Of a DNA stretch of 64,000 nt, positions 36,419 through 45,535 are shown one piece after another; position 1 is the first letter of the stretch; each line of letters starts with the position of its first letter. Under the pieces are notes generated by a model that was not told the origin of the DNA, searched no databases, and saw only the letters and a program-made list of their open reading frames with translations. The DNA is from Coleofasciculaceae cyanobacterium (GTDB taxonomy: Bacteria; Cyanobacteriota; Cyanobacteriia; Cyanobacteriales; Xenococcaceae): the NCBI GenBank assembly GCA_036703275.1, contig DATNPK010000064.1, positions 1-64,000 on the forward strand. Direction: 5' to 3'. The translations under genes and the position numbers were made by a program.

Positions 36419-36561
36419 ACATTAGCACAATAGTAATACAGAATATGCGATTTAATTAAATAAAATGGATTTTGAATCAAGATATCGCCTCAGCTGCGAC
36501 AATTTGCTATAAAGTAACTCTAAATTTGATAAATCGGTAGTGAGTGGGTTAAATAGCATCT
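36419..36561. promoter_or_regulatory. Divergent promoter region of the polyketide locus
   Basis: This 143-bp gap separates the divergent synthase-like gene and the PKS gene and must hold both promoters. It is A+T-rich; no clear operator palindrome or consensus promoter could be picked. Confidence 0.45.
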
Positions 36562-39500
36562 ATGAAACAGTTGGACGAACAAGTAAATATTTCTCTCAGT
36601 CATGGGGCTGAATTACCCAATTCTGTTTTAGCAACTACTAATTTATCAAAACTTATTCATCAAGCAGCAGCTAACAACACGGGAATTACTTATTACAGCG
36701 ATAAAAAACCAGGGTGTAGGTTCGATTTTCAATCTTATGCTGATTTACTCACACAAGCTCAACGTATTTTAAAATCTCTGCGCGATCGGGGTTTACAGCC
36801 ACAAGACAAGGTAATTCTACAGCTTCAAAATCCCCGATATTTTTTTGCTAGTTTATGGGGCTGTTTCTTGGGAGGTTTTGTACCAATTCCTTTGGGGGTA
36901 GATCTGGCGCCTAACCTGACGGATCGCAGCAGTATACTAAATCGAGCGTGGGAGTTATGCGATTCGCCGTTAATTATTAGCGATCGCGAGATTAAAGATT
37001 TAGCTTCGCTTAGAGTTGAGGATTTATTAGCTAACGAACCTGACGATCAATGGCATTGCGGTAAATTAGATGATTTAGCCTTGTTGTTATTTACTTCTGG
37101 CAGTACGGGAAAGCCTAAAGCAGTCATGCTGTCGGCGCGTAACCTCATAGCCAGTATTTATGGCATGGCCCAAATAAATCAGCTTACTGGGCAGGATATA
37201 TCTTTAAACTGGATGCCCCTCGAACACGTGGCTAGTTTGGCAATGTTTCATCTGACGCAGGTGTATTTAGGATGTCAGCAAATTCACGTCAAAAGCGAAC
37301 TGATTCTGCAAAATCCGCTACAATGGCTGGATTTAATCGATGAATATCGGGTTACGGCTACTTGGAGTCCTAACTTTGCCTATAACTTAGTCAATGAAAG
37401 GTTAGAGGATACAGCCCAACGTAATTGGGATTTATCTTGTCTGCGCTGGATGGGTAATGGGGCGGAGGCGGTTGTCGGTAAAACTACGCAGCGGTTTTTG
37501 AAGTTACTATTACCCTGTGGTTTATCGCCGAATGCTCTTAGTCCTGGTTACGGAATGTCGGAAACGACGTCAGGAATAACCCATTCTAATGACTTTTATC
37601 TTAACCTAAATCGAGAATTTGTTTCGGTCGGCGCACCTATCCCTGGAGTATCTTTACGAATTGTCAATCAAGCTCAGCAAATTTTGCCAGAAGGTGAGGT
37701 TGGCTTATTGCAGGTAAAGGGTCAAACGGTAAGTGCGGGGTATTATCAGCAGCCTGAATTAAATCAGGAAATATTTACTGCCGATGGTTGGTTAAATACG
37801 GGGGATTTAGGTTTTTTAAGTTCAGGAAGATTGACAATTACTGGCCGTCAAAAAGATGTGATTGTTATTAACGGGGTTAACTATTATAACCATGATATAG
37901 AAACGGTAGTTGAAGCGATCGCCTCGGTTACGGTTTCTTATACTGCTGCCTGTGGCGTTAAAGATAGTAACCAGCAAGAGCAAGTAGCTATTTTTTTTAA
38001 TACCCAAGAGTCAGAAGATCGCTTGAGTGAATTAATTAATCAGATCCGCAAAAACGTTTTTACTCAAATCGGCGTCGCGCCAGTCTATATTATCCCCGTA
38101 GAGAAAGAAACTATTCCCAAAACGGCGATCGGCAAAATTCAACGATCGCAGCTTAGTCAAAGATTTGCCGCCGGGGAATTTGATCGACGAATTACAGAAA
38201 TTGCCGAATTATTTAACCAGAGAAATTTAAGTCAGCAAGAGTTACCTGGTAATGCGATCGAACAGAAATTAGTTGAGGTATGGCAAGAAGTTTTAAACCT
38301 ACCCACAGTTAGCGTCAAGGATAACTTCTTTGAATTGGGGGGAAACTCTTTATTGCTGATGCAGGTATTGAGTAAACTGACTGAATATAATCACTTGTCT
38401 GCGGTGACGTTGTTTCAATACCCTACTATTTCTGCTTTGAGTAATTATCTTAATTGCGATCGCGAATCTATCGCCGTACAGCAGGGTAAACGCAAAGGAG
38501 AATTACGACGCAAAGCGACGGGTAATAAAGATGTAGCAATTATTGGGATGTCCTGTCGTTTTCCTGGGGCAAATAATTTAGAAGAGTTTTGGGATAATTT
38601 ATGTAATGGTGTAGAGTCGATTAGCTTTTTTGACGATGCAGAAATTCTAGATGCGGGAGTCGCTGCCGAGTTACTTAATCATCCTCACTATGTCAAAGCC
38701 AGTCCTATTCTGGAAGACATTGAAAGCTTTGATGCCGATTTTTGGGGTTATAGTCCTAAAGAAGCCCAGTTACTCGATCCGCAACAGCGTTTATTTCTCG
38801 AATGCGCTTGGTCGAGTTTAGAAGATGCGGGGTATGATTCTTTGACCTATGAAGGAGATATCAGCCTTTATGGTGGTGCAGCCAGCAACACTTATCTATT
38901 GAATAATCTTTATCCCAACCGTCATCTTGTTGACGAGCAAGACAGTATGGGGATAATAAATTTAAGCTCGATGGGAGGCTTTCAGGTTACTACGGCAAAC
39001 GACAAGGACTATCTTACCACTAGGACATCCTATAAACTCAATCTTACAGGTTCGAGTGTCAATGTGCAAACCGCTTGCTCTACATCCTTAGTCACGGTGC
39101 ATTTAGCCTGTCAAAGTTTAATTAACTTAGAATGCGATCTGGCTCTAGCTGGCGGTGTTTCCGTCCACTCTCCCCAGAAAATGGGTTATTTATACCAAGA
39201 AGGTATGATTTTGTCTCCCGATGGTCACTGTCGGGCTTTTGATGCGGAAGCGACCGGTACTATCTTTGGTAGTGGTGTGGGAATGGTAGTATTAAAGCTG
39301 TTAGAGCGAGCAATTGCCGATGGCGATCGCATTTACGGGGTGATCAAAGGATCGGCAGTTAACAATGATGGCGGTATAAAAGTCGGTTATCTCGCGCCCA
39401 ATGTAGACGGACAAACTAGAGTCATAGCTGAAGCTTTAGCCTTTGCCAATATACCACCTCAATCTGTCAGTTATATTGAAGCTCACGGTACAGGAACAAA

Positions 39501-42500
39501 GTTAGGCGATCCGATTGAAATTACCGCCCTAACTCAAGCCTATCAAAACGATCGCCAAGATACAGGTTATTGTGCGGTTGGTTCAGTTAAAACCAATGTC
39601 GGACATCTACAAATGGCATCGGGTATTGTGGGCTTAATTAAAACTACCCTGTGTTTATATCATCAAGAAATTGCTCCCAGTCTACACTTTAAACAACCTA
39701 ATCCCCAAATTGATTTTCCAAGTAGTCCTTTTTATATCAATACGCAGTTGCAACCTTGGGAATCAACTAACTATCCCCGTCGTGCTGGCGTTAATTCTTT
39801 GGGTATTGGTGGTACTAATGCTCATGTAATTTTAGAAGAGTTTGTCACTAAAAAAGCAGTAGACGAGCAACAGCTTCCAGCATATTTATTGACTTTATCA
39901 GCCAAAACTCAAGCTGCCTTACAAGAATTAGTCAAAAGCGATCGAGACTATTTATTCAAACATCCAGATATTCGTTTACCAGATATTTGTTTTACTAGTA
40001 ATATCGGCAGACACCACTTCGATTATAGAGTGGGTATTGTTGCGAGTAACAAATTAGAATTAGTCGATAAATTAAACCAGATATCTACAGGTGAACTTGT
40101 TCGGCAGAATAACAAACTAGCCTTTTTGTTTACAGGACAAGGTTCGCAATATGTAGGTATGGGACAACAGCTATATAAAACTCAGCCTGTTTTTCGAGAA
40201 AATTGCGATCGCTGTTTGGAGATTTTACAACTTTATCTTGACCTACCAAATGTGAGGATGAAGGGCGGTTTGTTTCTACAAGATGAATTCGCTCTCAATC
40301 AGACAGAATATACTCAACCCTTATTATTTACGATTGAATATTCTCTGACCAAACTATGGCTATCGTGGGGGATTAAACCCGATGTAGTCATGGGACATAG
40401 CATCGGAGAATATGTAGCTGCAACTATCGCGGAAGTGTTTAGTTTAGCAGATGCTTTAAAGTTGGTAGCAATTAGAGGTAAGTTAATGCAAAGCTTATCT
40501 AAGAATGGGGCGATGTTAGCTGTTTTCTGTTCTCAAGCAGAAGTTGATTTAAACTTAGATGAAAATATCAGCATTGCGTCAGATAATGGAACCCATTTAG
40601 TACTTTCTGGGTTGCAAAGTGAGATTAATAATATTGCTAAAAAGTTAGAGTTACGAGGAATAAAAACGCAATTATTAAACGTATCTCATGCTTTTCATTC
40701 TCATTTGATGCAGCCGATTATCGCAGAATTTAAAACAGTGGCACAAACTATTAATTATTCTTTGCCACAAATACCGATTGTTTCTAACCTGACGGGGGAA
40801 TTAGCCGATAAAACTATAGCTACCGTAGATTATTGGGCAAATCATATTTTGCAACCCGTTCAATTTGCGAAGAGTATTCAATATTTAGCTCGCCAACAAA
40901 TAAATATTTTTCTGGAAATTGGCACAAAACCAACGCTAATAGCAATAGTAAAAAGTATTTTAGACCGTAAATTATTTTTACCTAGTCTTGATTCTAAACA
41001 AGATGATTGGCGACAAATGTTAAACAGTTTATCACAGTTATATATGGCTGGATTAGACATTAATTGGTCACAAGTTACGCAAAACTATAATGCTCAAAAA
41101 ATATCTTTACCTACCTATCCTTTTCAGCGCCAAAGATACTGGTTCGATCTGCCTAAAGATATTAATCTAGTTCGGGCTCAAAGTAAATGCGATCGTCATC
41201 CTCAAAGATTAATTCATCCCCTACTTGGAAACCCATTATCTTCTCCCTTAAAACAAAAAATTTTTCCAGTTAATCTACAGGCTAATACGATTGACTGGCT
41301 ACAAGATCACTGTTTAGATAACAAGTCACTTTTTCCAGGTACGGCTTATTTAGAAATGGCGATTGCATCTGGATTATTTAAGTTTAAAACTAACCAGTTA
41401 ACTATTGAAGATGTAACTATTAATTCTCCTCTCTATATAAAAGATGATTTACCCGAAATTCAATTAATTTTATCTCCTAAGCAAGATACTGCTACCTGGG
41501 AGATTTATAGTTTAGATAACGGTGATTGGCAATTACATTGTGCTGGTAAAATTTTAGCTTCAAATCAAACAGCAACAAGTATTGAATTAGCAGCGATTAA
41601 AGCGCAATTTCAAAATGCTCAATTGGATGTTGAACAATACTATTTACAATGTAAACAAGGAGGACTAAATTATGGTAAAAGCTTTCAGGGAATAAAACAA
41701 TTATGGGCAAAAGATAACCAAGTATTAGGAGCAATTGAGTTACCCAGTAATTTAAACAGCAGAGAATACCATTTACATCCTGCACTATTAGATTCTTGCT
41801 TACAAATATTATTTGCAGCTAAAGCTGCAGAAGATCGAACTACAACTTATATACCTGTCGGTTTAGATAAATTAAATCTATATACTCTGGCTGACAACAA
41901 AGTTTGGAGTTATCTCGAATTAAGACAAGATAATAGCCAGAATAAAATTATAATAGCAGATGTTTGGTTATATAGCGATCGCGGCGATCTAATTGCCAAA
42001 CTTGAAGGCTTGAAATCTCAGGCGATTAATTTCCAACCCCATTGGCATAATTGGCTATATCAGCAGGAGTGGATTAAGCAGTCTTTACTAACAAAATCTT
42101 CTTTATCCAATCAGGCTGGTACGTGGTTGGTTTTTGCAGACAACACGGGTATTAGTGAAAAGTTAGTTACGCTATTCAAAATACAGCAGCAGCAATGTCA
42201 TCTAGTTATCCGCAATACTGTTACAGATAACCCTGAAGCATTTCCAACTCTAATTCAACAGCATGAAGATATAGCAGGAGTTGTTTATCTCTGGAGTTTA
42301 GATAGTGTAGAAGATTGGACAGAGTGTAAAAGTTATTTGTATTTAATCCAGGCTTTGATCCAACACCCAGCTAATCCTCCCCTGTGGTTGGTTACCCGCA
42401 ACGCACAACCTGTAGATAACTATCAACTGACATCAGGAATTAACAACTCTTGTCTTTGGGGAATGCAAAAAGCGATCGCACTAGAACATATAGAATTAAA

Positions 42501-44814
42501 ATGTGTTGGTATCGATCTAGATCGCAATCCTACAGATAACGAAGCCGAAAGTATTTTTCAAGAAATCTGCACGGGAGAAATTGAACAGGTTGCATATCGC
42601 CGTCATCAACGTTATGTATCGCGTTTAGTTCAAGCTAACTTAACTGAATCTAAATTAAATCAACAGCTACAAATAAGTCATGCGGGTAATTTAGATAGTT
42701 TGCAGTGGAAACCGATTACTCGTTCACAACCTCAAGATCGTGAAATTGAAATTGAGGTAAAAGCAACTGGGTTAAATTTCCGCGATGTAATGATCGCTTT
42801 AAACTTATATCCTGACGAGACAAAATTTTTAGGTTTAGAGTGTGCGGGAGTAGTTACCGCAGTGGGTAAAGCAGCAGGCGACTTTCAACTTGGGGATGAA
42901 GTAGTTGCTATATCTGCCAACAGCTTTAATCAGTATCTTACTGTTGATTCTAGACTGGCTATCCATAAACCAGAATTCAGTTTTGCTCAAGCTGCAACTA
43001 TTCCCGTAACCTTCCTCACTGCTTATTACACCCTTTCTTCTGTAGCGCAACTACAGCCAGGAGAAAAAGTCTTAATTCACGCAGCAGCAGGTGGTGTCGG
43101 TTTAGCCGCTATTCAAATAGCACAACGTCTAGGCGCAGAGGTTTTTGCTACGGCTTCGACTCCCAAGTGGGAATTGCTTAAGTCTATGGGAGTAACTAAC
43201 ATCATGAACTCCCGTAGTCTGAGTTTTGCTGAAGAAGTTATGTCTGCAACCCATGGTGAAGGTGTGGATGTGGTGTTAAACTCTCTTTCTGGTGAATTTA
43301 TCTCCAAAAGTATCTCGGTGTTAAACGATCGCGGACATTTTATCGAGATAGGTAAACAGGGTATTTGGTCGGTCAACGATGTCGCCCAAGTTAAGCCAAG
43401 TATTAATTACTCGATTGTCGATCTGTGGCAAATTACTCAAGAACAACCTGAACTAATTCAGCAGATGTTGGCTAAGTTGCGATCGCAATTTATGACCAAA
43501 GAACTAAAACCTCTACCCCACAAAGTATTTACTCGGGACAACACTATCGCTGCTTTCCGCTATATGCAGCAGGGGAAACATCAGGGAAAAATTATTATTA
43601 CCCAGGACAATAGATCGGATAAACGTGAGGGTAAACAGTCGTTTGCCCCTACCACTAACTGCACCTACCTCATCACAGGTGGAATGGGTGCAATTGGCTT
43701 GGAGGTAGCGCAATGGCTAATAACCAAGGGCGTAACTAATCTTGTCTTGCTTGGACGTAGCGGAGTAAAACCCGAATTACGGGACAAACTGCAAAAAATA
43801 CAAGAGAATGCTCAAGTTAATCTTATTAAAGCAGATGTTGCTGATACAAATCAACTAGCCCAGGCTTTATTACAAATTGAATCTACATTACCACCCTTGC
43901 GCGGAGTAATTCATTGTGCAGGAGTTATCGACGATCGCAGCATATCTAACCAAGATTGGTCGAGCTTTAGCGAAGTTCTCGCACCCAAAGTACAGGGAGC
44001 ATGGAATTTACACTCCTTAACCCAGAAATACGCCCTAGAAAGCTTTATTTTATTCTCTTCGGCTAGTTCTCTCTTAGGTTCGCCAGGACAAGCTAATTAT
44101 TGCGCTGCTAATGCTTTTCTCGATACTTTAGCCCATGGTCGCCGTAGTTTAGGATTACCTGCGATCGCTATTAATTGGGGTGCATGGAACAATACGGGAT
44201 TAACTGCTAACACGCAAATAACCGCTAGTCTGCAACAGAGAGGAATTGGCAGTATTAAACCGATTCAAGGAATAGAAATATTAGAACAGTTACTATTAGA
44301 TTTTCCAGCGCAAATTGGCGTAGTTCCTCTTGATTGGCAGGTATGGCAAGAAAATAATCTTGCTACTCCTTTTCACAGTAATTTTGTTTTAACCAATACT
44401 TCGGGCAATAATACTGATATTAAACAGCAACTATTAACTATAGATATTACTCAACGCCGAGATTTATTAATTAAAAATATTAGTGAACAAGTAGGCAACA
44501 TTTTAGGTATCAAAGATCTTAATAAGATTGATGTAAATTTAGGTTTTTCCGAATTGGGTTTAGATTCCCTCGGTTCAGTAGAACTAAGAAATAAACTTCA
44601 GTCTAGTTACGCTCTAAAACTATCTCAAACGGTTATTTTTGATTATTCTAATATTAATTCACTAGCAGATTATTTATTAACAGTCATTTGGGAAAATGTG
44701 CCAATCAAAGATAATATTGATTTTAAAGATAACACCCAAACTCAAGTTGAAACTATGACGGATGTTGAAGCAGAAGCTTTACTTTTAGAAGAATTAAAAG
44801 ACTTTGATTTTTAA
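36562..44814 (+). CDS. Type I polyketide synthase, A-ACP-KS-AT-DH-psiKR-ER-KR-ACP
   Basis: The protein is 2750 residues. Domains: adenylation (1-555, LFTSGSTGKPKAV near 176, YGMSETT); ACP1 (about 565-640, GGNSL, Ser596); KS (656-1090, Cys839, His975, His1015); AT (about 1186-1500, GHSIGE Ser1280, HAFH motif predicting malonyl-CoA); DH (about 1555-1820, His1583, Asp1744; the HxxxGxxxxP motif has Asn for Gly); structural KR (about 1830-2020); ER (2040-2350, HAAAGGVGLAA); KR (2365-2545, Ser2500, Tyr2513, IDD motif); ACP2 (Ser2669). The last residues (EAEALLLEELKDFDF) are an acidic docking tail. There is no thioesterase. It is therefore a loading plus one fully reducing module that should pass its chain to another protein, probably the KS at 47408. 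The adenylation domain has WMPLEHVASLAMFH, reminiscent of starter domains for hydroxy/oxo acids (PksJ A1 type) rather than classical FAAL; this is memory-based. Confidence 0.95.
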   Translation: MKQLDEQVNISLSHGAELPNSVLATTNLSKLIHQAAANNTGITYYSDKKPGCRFDFQSYADLLTQAQRILKSLRDRGLQPQDKVILQLQNPRYFFASLWGCFLGGFVPIPLGVDLAPNLTDRSSILNRAWELCDSPLIISDREIKDLASLRVEDLLANEPDDQWHCGKLDDLALLLFTSGSTGKPKAVMLSARNLIASIYGMAQINQLTGQDISLNWMPLEHVASLAMFHLTQVYLGCQQIHVKSELILQNPLQWLDLIDEYRVTATWSPNFAYNLVNERLEDTAQRNWDLSCLRWMGNGAEAVVGKTTQRFLKLLLPCGLSPNALSPGYGMSETTSGITHSNDFYLNLNREFVSVGAPIPGVSLRIVNQAQQILPEGEVGLLQVKGQTVSAGYYQQPELNQEIFTADGWLNTGDLGFLSSGRLTITGRQKDVIVINGVNYYNHDIETVVEAIASVTVSYTAACGVKDSNQQEQVAIFFNTQESEDRLSELINQIRKNVFTQIGVAPVYIIPVEKETIPKTAIGKIQRSQLSQRFAAGEFDRRITEIAELFNQRNLSQQELPGNAIEQKLVEVWQEVLNLPTVSVKDNFFELGGNSLLLMQVLSKLTEYNHLSAVTLFQYPTISALSNYLNCDRESIAVQQGKRKGELRRKATGNKDVAIIGMSCRFPGANNLEEFWDNLCNGVESISFFDDAEILDAGVAAELLNHPHYVKASPILEDIESFDADFWGYSPKEAQLLDPQQRLFLECAWSSLEDAGYDSLTYEGDISLYGGAASNTYLLNNLYPNRHLVDEQDSMGIINLSSMGGFQVTTANDKDYLTTRTSYKLNLTGSSVNVQTACSTSLVTVHLACQSLINLECDLALAGGVSVHSPQKMGYLYQEGMILSPDGHCRAFDAEATGTIFGSGVGMVVLKLLERAIADGDRIYGVIKGSAVNNDGGIKVGYLAPNVDGQTRVIAEALAFANIPPQSVSYIEAHGTGTKLGDPIEITALTQAYQNDRQDTGYCAVGSVKTNVGHLQMASGIVGLIKTTLCLYHQEIAPSLHFKQPNPQIDFPSSPFYINTQLQPWESTNYPRRAGVNSLGIGGTNAHVILEEFVTKKAVDEQQLPAYLLTLSAKTQAALQELVKSDRDYLFKHPDIRLPDICFTSNIGRHHFDYRVGIVASNKLELVDKLNQISTGELVRQNNKLAFLFTGQGSQYVGMGQQLYKTQPVFRENCDRCLEILQLYLDLPNVRMKGGLFLQDEFALNQTEYTQPLLFTIEYSLTKLWLSWGIKPDVVMGHSIGEYVAATIAEVFSLADALKLVAIRGKLMQSLSKNGAMLAVFCSQAEVDLNLDENISIASDNGTHLVLSGLQSEINNIAKKLELRGIKTQLLNVSHAFHSHLMQPIIAEFKTVAQTINYSLPQIPIVSNLTGELADKTIATVDYWANHILQPVQFAKSIQYLARQQINIFLEIGTKPTLIAIVKSILDRKLFLPSLDSKQDDWRQMLNSLSQLYMAGLDINWSQVTQNYNAQKISLPTYPFQRQRYWFDLPKDINLVRAQSKCDRHPQRLIHPLLGNPLSSPLKQKIFPVNLQANTIDWLQDHCLDNKSLFPGTAYLEMAIASGLFKFKTNQLTIEDVTINSPLYIKDDLPEIQLILSPKQDTATWEIYSLDNGDWQLHCAGKILASNQTATSIELAAIKAQFQNAQLDVEQYYLQCKQGGLNYGKSFQGIKQLWAKDNQVLGAIELPSNLNSREYHLHPALLDSCLQILFAAKAAEDRTTTYIPVGLDKLNLYTLADNKVWSYLELRQDNSQNKIIIADVWLYSDRGDLIAKLEGLKSQAINFQPHWHNWLYQQEWIKQSLLTKSSLSNQAGTWLVFADNTGISEKLVTLFKIQQQQCHLVIRNTVTDNPEAFPTLIQQHEDIAGVVYLWSLDSVEDWTECKSYLYLIQALIQHPANPPLWLVTRNAQPVDNYQLTSGINNSCLWGMQKAIALEHIELKCVGIDLDRNPTDNEAESIFQEICTGEIEQVAYRRHQRYVSRLVQANLTESKLNQQLQISHAGNLDSLQWKPITRSQPQDREIEIEVKATGLNFRDVMIALNLYPDETKFLGLECAGVVTAVGKAAGDFQLGDEVVAISANSFNQYLTVDSRLAIHKPEFSFAQAATIPVTFLTAYYTLSSVAQLQPGEKVLIHAAAGGVGLAAIQIAQRLGAEVFATASTPKWELLKSMGVTNIMNSRSLSFAEEVMSATHGEGVDVVLNSLSGEFISKSISVLNDRGHFIEIGKQGIWSVNDVAQVKPSINYSIVDLWQITQEQPELIQQMLAKLRSQFMTKELKPLPHKVFTRDNTIAAFRYMQQGKHQGKIIITQDNRSDKREGKQSFAPTTNCTYLITGGMGAIGLEVAQWLITKGVTNLVLLGRSGVKPELRDKLQKIQENAQVNLIKADVADTNQLAQALLQIESTLPPLRGVIHCAGVIDDRSISNQDWSSFSEVLAPKVQGAWNLHSLTQKYALESFILFSSASSLLGSPGQANYCAANAFLDTLAHGRRSLGLPAIAINWGAWNNTGLTANTQITASLQQRGIGSIKPIQGIEILEQLLLDFPAQIGVVPLDWQVWQENNLATPFHSNFVLTNTSGNNTDIKQQLLTIDITQRRDLLIKNISEQVGNILGIKDLNKIDVNLGFSELGLDSLGSVELRNKLQSSYALKLSQTVIFDYSNINSLADYLLTVIWENVPIKDNIDFKDNTQTQVETMTDVEAEALLLEELKDFDF

Positions 44815-44822
44815 GCCGCTTT

Positions 44823-44838
44823 GCTAATAGCTATTAGC
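44823..44838. repeat. 16-base perfect palindrome between convergent genes
   Basis: GCTAATAGCTATTAGC, identical to 18373-18388, lies 8 bp after the PKS stop. It also encodes the last codons and stop (KANSY*) of the SRPBCC gene on the other strand. It could act as a two-way terminator. Confidence 0.75.
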
Positions 44839-45450
44839 TTTTGAACTTTGAGAACGTTGAGTAATTTCTTGAGCGATCGCCTTTAAAGTATTTTCCAAAT
44901 AACTTTCATAAATGCCATAAAAAAAAGGCTTCTCTGTATTGGATTCAGGCTCTACTTTTACCCGATGAGTCACTAGTATTTGGCGAGAATTTATCTGTTT
45001 TATTTGCCAAGTTCCTGATAAAGATTTTAGATCGCCTTGGAACTGCTGAAAATCTACTTTATATGGCTTAGTTTCTTTCGCCTCAATTTGTACCGTAAAT
45101 TTTTCTTTAAAAAACAATAAGTCAACAACATTTACCTGCTCGAATATTTTGCGATCGCCTCGCTCTACAACTATCTTACTTGAGGCAATATTTGGCATAA
45201 AACTAGGAAAATTGTTGTAATCAGTTAATACTTGCCATGCTGTATCGAGATTACCTGTTGCCAATACTTGTCCAAGATAAGCTCCCTTTTCACCCTTAAG
45301 TATTACCTTGCCTTGATTTAAGTTAGTCTGTTCTTGAGTTGATAGTTTGACTTCACTGGCAGCATTCTGAGCCAAGACAGTAAAATTTAGACTAAAACTA
45401 ATCAACCCAATAAAAAGAGTAATTTTAGTTAATTTGAGATAATTAAACAT
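44824..45450 (-). CDS. Exported SRPBCC (START/cyclase-like) protein
   Basis: This 208-residue protein has a signal peptide (residues 1-27, LNFTVLAQ) and an SRPBCC helix-grip domain: GKVILKGEKGAYLGQVLATGNLDTAWQVLTDYNNFPSFMPNI and LSGTWQIKQINSRQILVTHRVKVEP patterns, in the COQ10/polyketide-cyclase superfamily. These bind hydrophobic ligands. Its position as the last gene of the KS-dehydratase-SRPBCC run suggests it binds or processes the polyketide product, but an exported location argues for a binding or transport role over cyclisation. The C-terminal KANSY comes from a repeat. Confidence 0.8.
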   Translation of the reverse strand: MFNYLKLTKITLFIGLISFSLNFTVLAQNAASEVKLSTQEQTNLNQGKVILKGEKGAYLGQVLATGNLDTAWQVLTDYNNFPSFMPNIASSKIVVERGDRKIFEQVNVVDLLFFKEKFTVQIEAKETKPYKVDFQQFQGDLKSLSGTWQIKQINSRQILVTHRVKVEPESNTEKPFFYGIYESYLENTLKAIAQEITQRSQSSKANSY

Positions 45451-45535
45451 TAATTATAAGGGCAGTAATTAGGGTTAATTAAACATCAAGAAGTAACAAT
45501 TTTAACAGAGAGATCGCCAATCTGGTTCCAGCAAA

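Noticed and set aside
36562-44814. Olefin synthase (Ols) or heterocyst-glycolipid PKS.
   Set aside because: There is no sulfotransferase-thioesterase end as in Ols and no hgl gene context; the domain order with DH-ER-KR and a terminal docking tail fits neither.
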